From Selaginella moellendorffii (lineage: Eukaryota; Streptophyta; Lycopodiopsida; Selaginellales; Selaginellaceae): a DNA stretch of 64,000 bases. This document shows, piece by piece, positions 55,121 to 64,000 of this stretch; within the stretch, counting starts at the first letter, position 1, and each line of letters opens with the position of its first letter. The position numbers and the translations under genes are program-made. Under the pieces are notes generated by a model. It saw only the letters and a program-made list of their open reading frames with translations. It searched no databases and had not been told where the DNA came from. The stretch lies in the NCBI RefSeq assembly GCF_000143415.4, contig NW_003314268.1, positions 2,865,502-2,929,501 on the forward strand. Direction: 5' to 3'.

Positions 55121-57214
55121 ATGGTTGGACTGCTATGGGAGATCGCAGCAATAGCATTGCCCGCGGCCTTTGCTCTAGCCGCAGATCCTCTATCCTCGCT
55201 TGTGGACACGATGTTTATCGGGAGAATTGGTAAGATTTCCTTTAATCCTTTTGGTTCTTTCCTTTTAACTTTTTCTTGTGAATCTCTCCTTGACAGGATC
55301 GGTGGAGCTTGCGGCAGTGGGCGTCTCCATTTCTCTCTTCAACCTCGTCTCCAAAGTTTTCAACATACCACTGCTCACCATAACCACGTCCTTTGTAGCC
55401 GAGGACAAGGCCAGCTCTCTGGAAAGCTCCTTCAGCGAGGAGAAGCAAGCTAGCGTTGCTAAAGGTATGACTTCTTTCTCTCTTGCCAATTATGCGAAAG
55501 AAGAACTCGCAGATGAAGATCCCCCACAGCAACCACGGGTACAACTTCCTGCGGTATCGTCGTCGCTCGCTCTGGGTCTGATCCTCGGACTAGCAGAGGC
55601 AGCTCTGCTCGCCGGTGGATCGTCGCAGGTTTTGAAACTCATGGGAGTTCCTCCGGTAGACCAAGCGTTTTTCCACCTTTTTGATCACCAGACTAACGCA
55701 TGGAATCTTGCAGCATTCGGACATGTTTGTTCCAGCAAAGCAGTATCTCTTGTTGCGCTCCATCGCCTCACCAGCCATCGTTGTGTCCTTGGCAATTCAG
55801 GGAAGCTTTCGTGGTTTCAAAGACACCAAGACGCCGCTATATGCCACAGGCAAGATCAAAGTCGTTGAAAACCAATTGTTTGCTTAAACTGTTCTTGGCA
55901 GTGCTGGGAAACGTTGTTCACATTGCCTTGGACCCAGTGCTGATGTTTACACTCCGGCTCAAAGTCTATGGAGCGGCAGCAGCGACCGTGATATCCGAGT
56001 AAGAATAATACATTGTTTTCTTTGTGTTTTTAATGGTTGCTTGCAACTGTGGATTAAACATGCTCTGTCTGTACCTGTGCAGCTATCTCATCCTCCTCGT
56101 ACTCCTCTACAAGCTTAATCAGTCTGTCGTGTTGTTTCCCTTACGCTTGCGATGGTCGTTTTTCGGGAGGTTTTTTCGATCCGGTAAGCGAGTCAAAAAC
56201 TTTGGTTCAAATAGGCTCTGAAAGCTATTGCTCTGACAGGAGGTTTGCTGCTTCTTCGCACCATTGGAACGCTCTTGACGATGACTTTTGCCACATCGCT
56301 GGCTGCTCGGCTGGGAGCTAATCCAATGGCAGCGCATCAAATTTGCGTCCAGATCTGGTTAGCCGCCTCACTGCTCTCTGATTCTCTAGCTCTTGCGGGA
56401 CAGGTTGCCAGAACTCTTTTTTTTCTAAAAAGCTTTGGATGTTTTTCTAAGCCATTGTCACGTTTTCATTCTTTTTCGCCAGGCCATCGTTGCCGAGGGA
56501 TTGGCAAATGCCGAGTACGACAAGGTCAAACTGGCAGCGTATCGTGTTCTTCAGGTGCTCTTTCTAAACGTTTTCTCTGCTTTGGCTTTGGCCGTAATTT
56601 TTCTATTTGGTTTGCAGATAGGATTCGGATTTGGAGTCCTTGTGTGCCTGCTGCTCTTTCTTGTCTCACAGTGGCTGTTAAGAATGTTCACGCGCGACAC
56701 CGAAGTTCTTGAGATCGTGAACATCGTTTTGCCGGTCTGTAAAGCTTTGAACCTAAGAACTTTTTCTTTTTTTCGTTTTCTTACTAACCAAGACCTTGGC
56801 AGTTTGTGATTGCGACACAGCCCATCAACTCGCTGGCGTTTGTGGTTGACGGTCTATATTTCGGAGGATCCGACTTTGCCTTCTCTGCCTACTCAACAGT
56901 AAGATCATGTGCTCTATCCAAATTTCAAACTTCCAGTGGCCCTGTAAACTAATCTCGCGTCTTGATAGATATGCATTGGAGCTGCGTCGCTTGTTCCTCT
57001 CTTTCTGGGATCTCTCTGGTGGGGGCTGCCGGGCATATGGATTGGCCTCTCCTTTTTTATGTGCCTCCGCCTCGTCACCGGGCTGCTAAGGTTGAATTCG
57101 AGCGTAGATTTACTCGCGCGTTGTCTAAAGCTGGTATGATTTTCCAGGCTTGGAACAGCAAGTGGACCGTGGAGATTCCTCAAAGGCGACTACAAAATGG
57201 TCTTGCCGGTGTAA
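55121..57214 (+). CDS. MATE (DETOXIFICATION) family efflux transporter
   Basis: Multidrug-and-toxin-extrusion antiporter, moving small organic compounds such as citrate or phenolics using proton or sodium gradients. Twelve-helix type, about ten exons. Blocks: LPAAFALAADPLSSLVDTMFIGRIG (first helix), VELAAVGVSISLFNLVSK, QGSFRGFKDTKTPLYA, LDPVLMFTLRLKVYGAAAAT, NPMAAHQICVQIWLAASLLSDSLALAGQ, and FVVDGLYFGGSDFAFSAYST. The last exon enters at a different phase and gives LGTASGPWRFL, the usual C-terminal end of the FRD3/DTX42-45 group. Stop at 57212. I chose the ATG at 55121 over upstream non-ATG extension because it begins directly before the first helix. A plastid targeting leader upstream cannot be excluded. 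Confidence 0.88.
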
Positions 57215-58947
57215 CCAAATTTTTCTGTACACAAACCAACAAAATTCTCAAGCGTTGCTGTACACAATTGTACACAAACCAACAAAATTCGCACTGTATA
57301 TAATTTTGACTTTTGTATTCGGGTAGTTTAGATTTCAATCTCACACAAACATTAAACATTTTGACACTCTTTTGTTGGGACTTTAGCCTCATTGCTGTTA
57401 TGTTTTTGCATCAATCCCACTTGTCTCTGAAACTCATTGTATTGCATGCATGTAGAAGTAGGGTCCTTGCTCCGCACTTGGGCTCTATAAACACTTCATA
57501 TATTGTCACTCTAACCAGTTTCAGTAAAGAATCTTTACTCTTGTTAAATAGACAATTTATGAAATGAAATGTTAGTCATATCTCTATTGTGGTATTGTTA
57601 ACCTTTAGTTGATTTAGCTCTTGTAATGTTCTACCTGAGCTGAGGAACTGTCCTGTGTTTATAGTTATGTTTACCACTGGAAGTCACATTTTGATTGGAA
57701 AGTCCGGCTATGTCCTAAAGATTAATAGAGGTTAATGTCAGTTTTGGCTGGTAATTTGGCCAAATGACAAAAGAAATGCCAATTGCAAGATTTCTGTCTC
57801 AAAGAACATTGAAGGAATCAAGTCGTAAAGTTAAGTATATTTAATTATATCTATAAAATATCGTATTACTCTAAAGAAAACGCAGAGTTTGTCGCGCAAT
57901 GATCCAAGTTGCGTGATGGTTACCTCCGCGGCGCTTTTGAGACCAGACAAGTGAACGACAGCATCATCACTCTTGATATCTTTGATCGGTGGGAACGAAA
58001 ACTAAGAAAAGATAATCGATGGCTCGATCAAGCCAAAGCCCATTACACACTGAATCGGATGTTGTCCTCGTAAACTAACATAAAGTTTAGGCACGAGAGG
58101 GGATTTGGACTATGATAGTTTAGTCGGCGTAGCACATGACATGGGATTGTGGCTTTAGATATAATCACCTAGAACTTTAGTGATCTCGTGAGAGAGAGAT
58201 TCGCTCCCCATTCGTGCCGGATATTCTCTCGGGGTCTCGGACAAAGCATAGCAAGGCGGGAAAGTCCTTTCTTTTTTACCAGCGCGTCACGAGAGAAGGC
58301 CACGCCAGGCCGGGCGTGGTAATCGTGGCTTTTAACGCCTGCCTAGGCGCTCGTATCGTAATCGTATGTAAGTATATGGGATAAAACTCGGGCACTATCC
58401 ACTTCCCCCTTTTCACTTTTTAACCCGGCCGTATTTCGTACCTGGTAATTATGGTATTTGGCCTTCTTGAGTGAGCTCTGGTTCTACTCTCTCTCTCTCT
58501 TGTTCTTAGATCATCTCTCTAGCATCACTGCCTCTCTAGGGCAACAGTTTGGCGCTTCTCGTGAAGCGAGCGAGGGAATCTCTAGCTAGCTCCACCGCGC
58601 GCCGGGCATGAATTCCTAGAAAATTTACCAGGTGAGCGCTCTTCTTGCTTCCAGGATCGTCGAAGCGAGAGCACTGCGGGATTCTTCTTGATATTTTCTC
58701 GATTTGTGAGGTTCCCCTGCCGATCGGGTGTGCATTCCTCGGAGAGTTTGGATTCCATCGCCGCGCCTGTTCTTGATCCTGGTCCGCGATCGATAGCTGG
58801 CAGTATGATCGATCCGCCGAGAGGAAAGGGCTAGATTTTGGCTTGTTGCTGCTCGAATGCGCGATTCTTGATGCTTCTCTCGCCCAGGAAATTTCGATTC
58901 TAACACCGGCGCCTTGGCACAGATCGCGGTCGGCGCCTGGATCGATC
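57215..58947. other. intergenic region and long 5' leader of the ethylene receptor
   Basis: The left part has a 22-bp direct repeat (tgtacacaaaccaacaaaat plus tc) at 57226-57247 and 57269-57290, in the 3' UTR of the MATE gene. The middle is AT-rich. From about 58150 it becomes GC-richer with a ctctctctc run near 58490. This is likely promoter and leader of the receptor, which has short upstream ORFs. No other gene is seen. Confidence 0.45.
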
Positions 58948-61034
58948 ATGGATCCTTGCAACTGCATTGACCCGCTGTGGCCGGCCGAGGATCTCCTCAT
59001 CAGGTACCAATACGTGGCCGACATCTTCATCGCCCTGGCCTACTTCTCCATCCCGATCGAGCTCGCCTACTTCGTGCTCAAGTCCTCGATCTTCCCCTAC
59101 CGCGGCGTGCTCATCCTCTTCGGCCTCTTCATCGTCCTCTGCGGCGCCACACACATGATCAGCCTGTGGATGGTGGAGACGCACTCGCGCGGCGTGGAAT
59201 GGGTCATGACCGTCGCCAAGGCGCTCACCGCGGTCGTCTCCTGCGGCACCGCTCTCAAGCTCGTCCAGATCATCCCCGACCTCCTCAGCGTCAAGACCCG
59301 CGAGCTCTTCCTCAAGAACAAGGCCGACGAGCTGGACCGGGAGATGGGACTGATGCGCACCGAGGCCGAGACCGGCAAGTACGTGAGGATGCTCACCAAG
59401 GAGATTCGCAACAGCCTCGTCAAGCACACCATCCTCAACACCACGCTGGTGGAGCTGGGCAAGACTCTGGGGCTGGAGGAGTGCTGCCTGTGGATGCCGA
59501 ATCGCAGTGGCACGGAGCTGGAGCTGTTTCGGAGCCTGCGATCGCCCAACGCGGTGGCGGCCAGCGTCCCCGTCCACCACCCCGACATAAAGCTCGTGTT
59601 TGGAGCCAACCGGGCCGTGGTCATCCCCTCGAGCAGCCCGGTTGCGATTCACGTACTCACGGCCGCTGGCAACGCTTTCGCGAGATCATCGTGCAGGTAC
59701 GCTCCAGGAGAGGTGCTGGCGGTCAGAGTCCCGTTTCTCCACCTGAATGACTTTCGGGTCGGGGACTGGTCTCAGGCTCACGGTCACCGGCCGTTTGCTC
59801 TCATGGTGCTCGTACTGCCGCCAAACAGCGCCCGGAGATGGAGACCTCACGAGCTGGACATGGTGGACGCGGTTGCCGACCAGGTTTGGTTCTCGTTCCT
59901 TTCAGTCACATTCTCGCAAAGGCTTTGTAACGAGTTTGCCACCATTTTCGCAGGTTGCTGTTGCTATGTCCCATGCGTCCATCCTGGAGGACTCGATCAA
60001 GGCCAGGGACCTGCTGATGCAGCAGAACGTGGAGCTCGAGACGGCCCGGCGCGAGGCGGAGAGCGCTGACCGTGCCCGGAACAACTTCATGGCCGTGATG
60101 AACCAGGAGATGCGGACTCCCATGAACTCCATCATCGATCTCACTCACAGGCTCGAGGAGACCAGCATGACTCAAGACCAGCGGGCTCTAGTCGATACGA
60201 TCCTCAGGAACAGCACCCTCCTGGCCAAGCTCGTCAACAGCGTGCTTGACCTGTCGAGGCTGGAGGACGACAAAACCGTGCTGGACATGCGAGCTTTCAG
60301 GCTCCGCGCCATTTTCGAAGAGGTACGTTCGCATTTCTCTCTCACCGTGATACAGTCCCTTCTACTTTGGTGGCGATGCACAGGTGATGGAGCAGATCAA
60401 GCCTGTGGCCTCGGTGAAGAAGTTGGCCTTGTCACTGTCACTAGCAGCCGATCTTCCCGACTACGTCCTCGGTGACGACCGTCGCCTCGTCCAAGTTCTC
60501 CTCCAAATCACCGGAAACGCCGTCAAGTTCACCAAAGAAGGCAGCGTGAGTACGAGCGTGAGGCTGGAGAAGGGCGTCAATGGCAGCAACGACCAGCATT
60601 GTTACATCCGAGTACAGGTAGCGTCACAGTCTCTCGGTTTCGATCTTCCGGGTGTGTTTGTTAGCTCACGTCGTTCGTATATAACTTCCAGGTGAGAGAC
60701 ACGGGCCAAGGCTTCCTCCCGCAGGACATACCCAAGCACTTCAACAGGGGTGGGATGATTCTCGACGCCAAGAACATCAAGCATTACAGTGGCACAGGCC
60801 TGCCGATCTCCAAAAGGTGGTTTGTGATGTATATATTAATTATCTGGGACTCAACCTTTTTCCATGGTTTTGAGTTCCAGGCTGGTAAATCTCATGGAAG
60901 GCCACATCTGGATCGAGAGCGATGGCCCTGGCAAGGGATCGGTGGTCACCTTCATTGTAAAGTTGCAGAGATGCGTAACTCACACTGTGAGCGATGATCC
61001 GGAGAGGGAGCCACTGCTTGGCTCCAACTTTTGA
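58948..61034 (+). CDS. ERS1: ethylene receptor, ERS type (no receiver domain), with Gln at the phospho-acceptor site
   Basis: ER-membrane ethylene receptor of 605 residues in five exons; all junctions check in frame. The N-terminus MDPCNC has the two dimerising Cys (4 and 6). The three-helix ethylene site has Asp25, Cys65 and His69 (CGATH) as in ETR1, so copper and ethylene binding should work. The GAF region spans about 150-310. In the kinase core the H box reads MNQEMRTPM: Gln363 replaces the His that is phosphorylated in subfamily I. The N box NAVKF is kept. The G1 box reads DTGQGF and the G2 box GTGLPI, both off-consensus. No receiver domain: the protein ends REPLLGSNF. It probably signals without His autokinase activity, through Raf-like CTR1. 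Confidence 0.93.
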
Positions 61035-61184
61035 GGCGGCGAACTTGGCCGAGGAGTCTGCTGGCTACAACCAACATACTTCCGCCCGTCGTGGTAGCTC
61101 TCCTCTTTTCTTTTCTACCCAGTATAACCCCTGTGCGTAATTTCTGTTTCTTCAGCTCCGCTGTGATCAATCAAACCGGGGATC

Positions 61185-62558
61185 TCACAGAGGCGTGGGA
61201 TTCAAGGCCTCGCTCGCGTCGGCGTCGGCATCGTCGTCTTCGTCGTTGCCGCCCCCGTCGGACACTTCTGCCGCTGCCGAGTCGCCGTCGTCCTCGAGCC
61301 CCATCTCTTTGAGCGTTTCCTGGACGAACTCCATCATGAATCTGTTGTAGAGCCTCTTGATGGTACGTATACACTTCCTTCTCTCGCCCGCGGGCAGTGC
61401 CGGTTTGTTCATCCCCTCCTGGCCGGACACAAACGTGTCCCACCCGTTCGCGGCCTCAAACTGTCCCAAGGCAGAGAAGTCTCGTCAAGTTTCAGTGCGC
61501 GAAAGCTTGGTTTCTAAGACGCACCTTGCATTTTCCACCCGTTCGGAGGATCATAGTGGCCAGCTTCCCCATGTTGACGAACTGATTCGCGGCTTTAGGA
61601 TGGACGCAAAAGACCGGCTTTCCTTTCTCCTTGAGCCAGTGCCGGAGTTCTTTGGTCGAGACTTTGCATGGATCCAAGTCTGTAAAGAGAGAAGCTTGTC
61701 AATCCACCCATTTTTTCTCCTATGCAAGCTAAAGCTTGCCTTTCTTTAGACGAGGGAGAAGCGCGCAGGCCGACGAGAAGCCGTGGTTCCTGAGGCAGTG
61801 CTCTTGCCAATCGCCCTCGTATGTGTTGATGAAAGCTTGGAGCTCGCGGCTAGCCATGTCCTTGGGATGAGCAAAGGGGACGTGGGGAGGCCACTTTAGC
61901 TGGCTACACTTGGAGATACACAGTGGATGTCCGCCTCGCTGCATCTCTGCAACACAGCTCTTTTGTTTGCTCGCTCAAAGTCTAGAATTGGTCGCAAGGA
62001 AGAGAGCGAGCGTGGAGGAGGAGAGAGAGCTTAGAAGAAGAGAAGCGCCCAGACTTACTTCTTTCGTGTCACAGAAGCGCCCGTGGAGGCCCTGGGCCGC
62101 GGAGAGAGGCCGCAAGTAGTCCGTCCAGATCTGGCAGGCCTTTGCCCGGAGCTGCTTGGAGCGGCATGGCTTCCGCCCCTTGGAACTAGTGCTGGAGTTT
62201 CTAGTGTCGGCCGCTGCTCCTCCATTTTCCCTTCCATGGCGAAATATTTCAAGGCAAGAACGATCGATCATCGATCTTACCTGCTATCTCCTGGTGACGC
62301 TGGTGGATCCAGTAATCCCTCTGAAAATCCTGCGCCCGTGCTGCCTGGATTGTCCCCAATCTTGGTGTGGAAACTGCGATGGCAGCCACAGGCCGAGCAG
62401 ATTTTGCTCGTCTCGCAATCGGTGTCGAATTCCTGGCATCCATCCAGCAAGTAGCCGCCATTGCCCAGCGCGTGATTGCGCTTGCAAGCGCCGTAGCGCT
62501 GCGATGGCGCCGAAGCCTTGGCAGCAATGGGATCGGGCGCTCTCTTCTGTGACGCCAT
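61185..62558 (-). CDS. ZF-HD dimerisation-domain protein with an unrecognised C-terminal region
   Basis: Five exons on the minus strand. Exon 1 (62281-62558) holds a ZF-HD/MIF zinc finger: YGACKRNHALGNGG, LLDGCQEF, then ICSACGCHRSFHTK. A 50-nt GT-AG intron in phase 2 joins it to exon 2 (KACQIWTDYLRPLSAAQGL). Exon 3 follows (RELQAFINTYEGDWQEHCL), then exon 4 (ELRHWLKEKGKPVFCVHPKA) after a non-canonical GC-AG intron (61680-61739), and exon 5 ending in an acidic tail. No homeodomain is present, and I recognise no domain in exons 2-5. If intron 1 is retained, exon 1 stops at 62277 and makes a 93-residue mini zinc finger (MIF) protein. In that case a separate gene could start with an ATG at 62271. 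Fused or two genes is not settled. Confidence 0.6.
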
Positions 62559-62757
62559 CCCTGCCAAGAACCCTAAAATGTGAAGCCTTAAAACGGAATA
62601 TACCATAAACGGATATTTATTTGTAGGGTTCTCCTTTAGGGTTTGTGCTCGTCGCGGTCGGCAAGGCGGTTTTCTCCCATCTCCCGTGAATCGGGAGCGC
62701 GGATTTCATGGTTTGATCGCAGAGAAGAAAATTCGCGCGTTGCCAGCAGATTTAGTG
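62559..62757. promoter_or_regulatory. compact bidirectional promoter, ZF-HD protein and ABC1 kinase
   Basis: 199 bp between opposite start codons, with two telobox-like elements (aaccctaaaa near 62569, tagggtttg near 62637). Both genes must share this DNA. Confidence 0.5.
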
Positions 62758-64000
62758 ATGCCCTGGACGAAGGCAGACCAGCTCTATCGCTCCGCCATCG
62801 CCTGCTTTGGGGGGAAGTCGGGATTCAAGCGAGCAAGGAACCAGACGGTGCTGTATGGCTCCTCCACTCGCGCGTCGACATGGAGGTTCTACTCCTTCTC
62901 CTCGATTTTCCTTCGCCAATTTCACGCCAGCGCCGCGCTAGAGAAGGCGGCGAGGCTTGAGACGGTGTCCAATGCGAGGCGGGCGGCGTTTTTGATACAC
63001 TCGTGGAAGAGCTGGAAGCAACGAAGGCACCTCTTTCTTCTCCACTCTCCGGAAGCCAAGTTTTGCTACTGGAAGCCAGCTTTTTTTGTTGGTTTGGGAA
63101 ACCACAAAGGTCAGGTACATACATTTCTGGGGTTTGAGCTTGATCTTTCGTGACTCAAAGCTGGATTTTTTAAACTTTTTTTTTCTTTTGGATCTTCAGA
63201 TGATAGTCAGGTGGATGGCTTTTACACTCGGGAGTGCTCCTTTTCTCTTCAAAGGAGCGGCAATGGCCGAGGAGGCAAATGGTGGAATGAAGTGGCCTTT
63301 TGGAAGCCTGTATGATCATCCTCCACCCACGGGTCTGTCTTTAAGCCACACGGATTTGCAGCTCAAGAAGGCCACCTTCCGGCAAAAGGTACTACAATTT
63401 CATCCCGAGCAAAGGTGTTGGTATTCTTGATCTGATAAGTGATTCGTTTTCATGGCAAAGACAGTTGAAGCAGTGTTGCTCTTCTTCCGCACGCTGTACC
63501 TGTTTGCTCTCTTCACTCCAGCGTTAGTGCTATCGATGTTCGCAGCGGACAAGCCTGACTCGAGGTTGCGTGCTGCGTGGTTGTATGTGCTTTTGAGAAC
63601 TTTAGAGTATGCTGGTACGTCTTTTTGCCTATCTGAGGATTAAGCTTATGTATCGTGCTTTCTTTTAGGCCCTGCTTTCATCAAATGGGGACAATGGGCC
63701 GCCACTCGTCCTGATATGTTTCCAGCGGACATATGCCAGCAGCTATCAAAGCTACATTCGCAGGTTTGTGTTTGTTTGATTCCCGCCAACTTTTTTCTGA
63801 AGTTAATATCTTTAGGCACCTGCCCATACGTTTTATGAAACACGTAAAATCATTGAGAAGGCGTTCCATTTACCTTTAGATCGTCTGTTTGAGGAGTTCT
63901 CTGAGAAACCAATAGCATCTGGAAGCATAGCACAGGTATCGTGCTTTGGTGCTTCCTCGTTAGTGTTATCTTGACTTTTTCTCAGGTGCACAAAGCGGTT
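62758..64000 (+). CDS. ABC1/UbiB-family atypical kinase (ADCK2-like), 5' part
   Basis: Runs off the right edge. The first exon gives a Ser/Arg-rich N-terminus typical of mitochondrial targeting. Later exons contain YVLLRTLEYAGPAFIKWGQW (the KxGQ motif of ABC1 kinases), AATRPDMFPADICQQLSKLH, and PLDRLFEEFSEKPIASGSIA followed by QVHKAV. The Ala-rich loop of the family is present as ASGSIAQVHKA. ABC1 kinases act in ubiquinone and lipid metabolism; WAATRPDMFP resembles ADCK2 more than the plastid members. The catalytic C-terminal half lies outside the window. Introns about 55-60 nt. The start at 62758 is the first in-frame ATG. Confidence 0.85.

Noticed and set aside
58900-59652. 250-codon minus-strand frame, and 58977-59750 plus frame
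   Set aside because: Shadows of the GC-rich first exon of the ethylene receptor.

Overview
The window is nuclear DNA of a land plant. Chlorophyll genes (Mg-chelatase subunit H), an ethylene receptor, an LLM-type B-GATA factor, a ZF-HD zinc finger, myo-inositol oxygenase and a MATE transporter all point to plants. Very short introns (about 50-60 nt), short intergenic gaps and an AT-rich repeat fraction suggest a compact genome such as the lycophyte Selaginella; the species is inferred from style, not proven.

Region A (about 0.5-28 kb) is a tandem triplication. Each unit carries, in order, an AT-rich upstream block, an intron-less HAD-type (FCP1-like) gene on +, a six-exon cinnamoyl-CoA reductase/DFR-like gene on -, and a divergent DUF3754 (TMEM143-like) gene on +. 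Units 1 and 2 (about 491-8631 and 8632-16821) keep only the 5' third of the DUF3754 gene, which runs into a decayed Ty3/Gypsy 3' end. Unit 3 (about 16822-28070) keeps the whole DUF3754 gene but has a frameshifted HAD copy and a 5.0-kb Ty3/Gypsy element (17046-22055) inserted upstream. Only HAD copy 2 keeps every HAD motif; all three reductases look intact.

Region B (28-64 kb) is ordinary, gene-dense plant euchromatin: ALDH3 (-), tRNA-Ser, CHLH (-), MIOX (+), LLM B-GATA (-), DnaJ/thioredoxin-like ER protein (-), NUP205 (+), tRNA-Ser, PH-OSBP lipid-transfer protein (+), a 119-codon orphan (-), MATE transporter (+), ERS-type ethylene receptor (+), a ZF-HD-domain protein with an unrecognised C-terminal half (-), and the 5' part of an ADCK2-like ABC1 kinase (+) that runs off the window. 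Several neighbours are head-to-head with 190-550 bp between start codons.

The observations most worth following are the ethylene receptor with Gln at the phospho-acceptor His, the ZF-HD domain spliced to a novel domain, the HAD family with copy-specific loss of its motif-III Lys, and a 25-bp TG...CA insertion with its own 4-bp target duplication next to the full Ty3 element. All splicing was done by eye; no alignment or database search was run.
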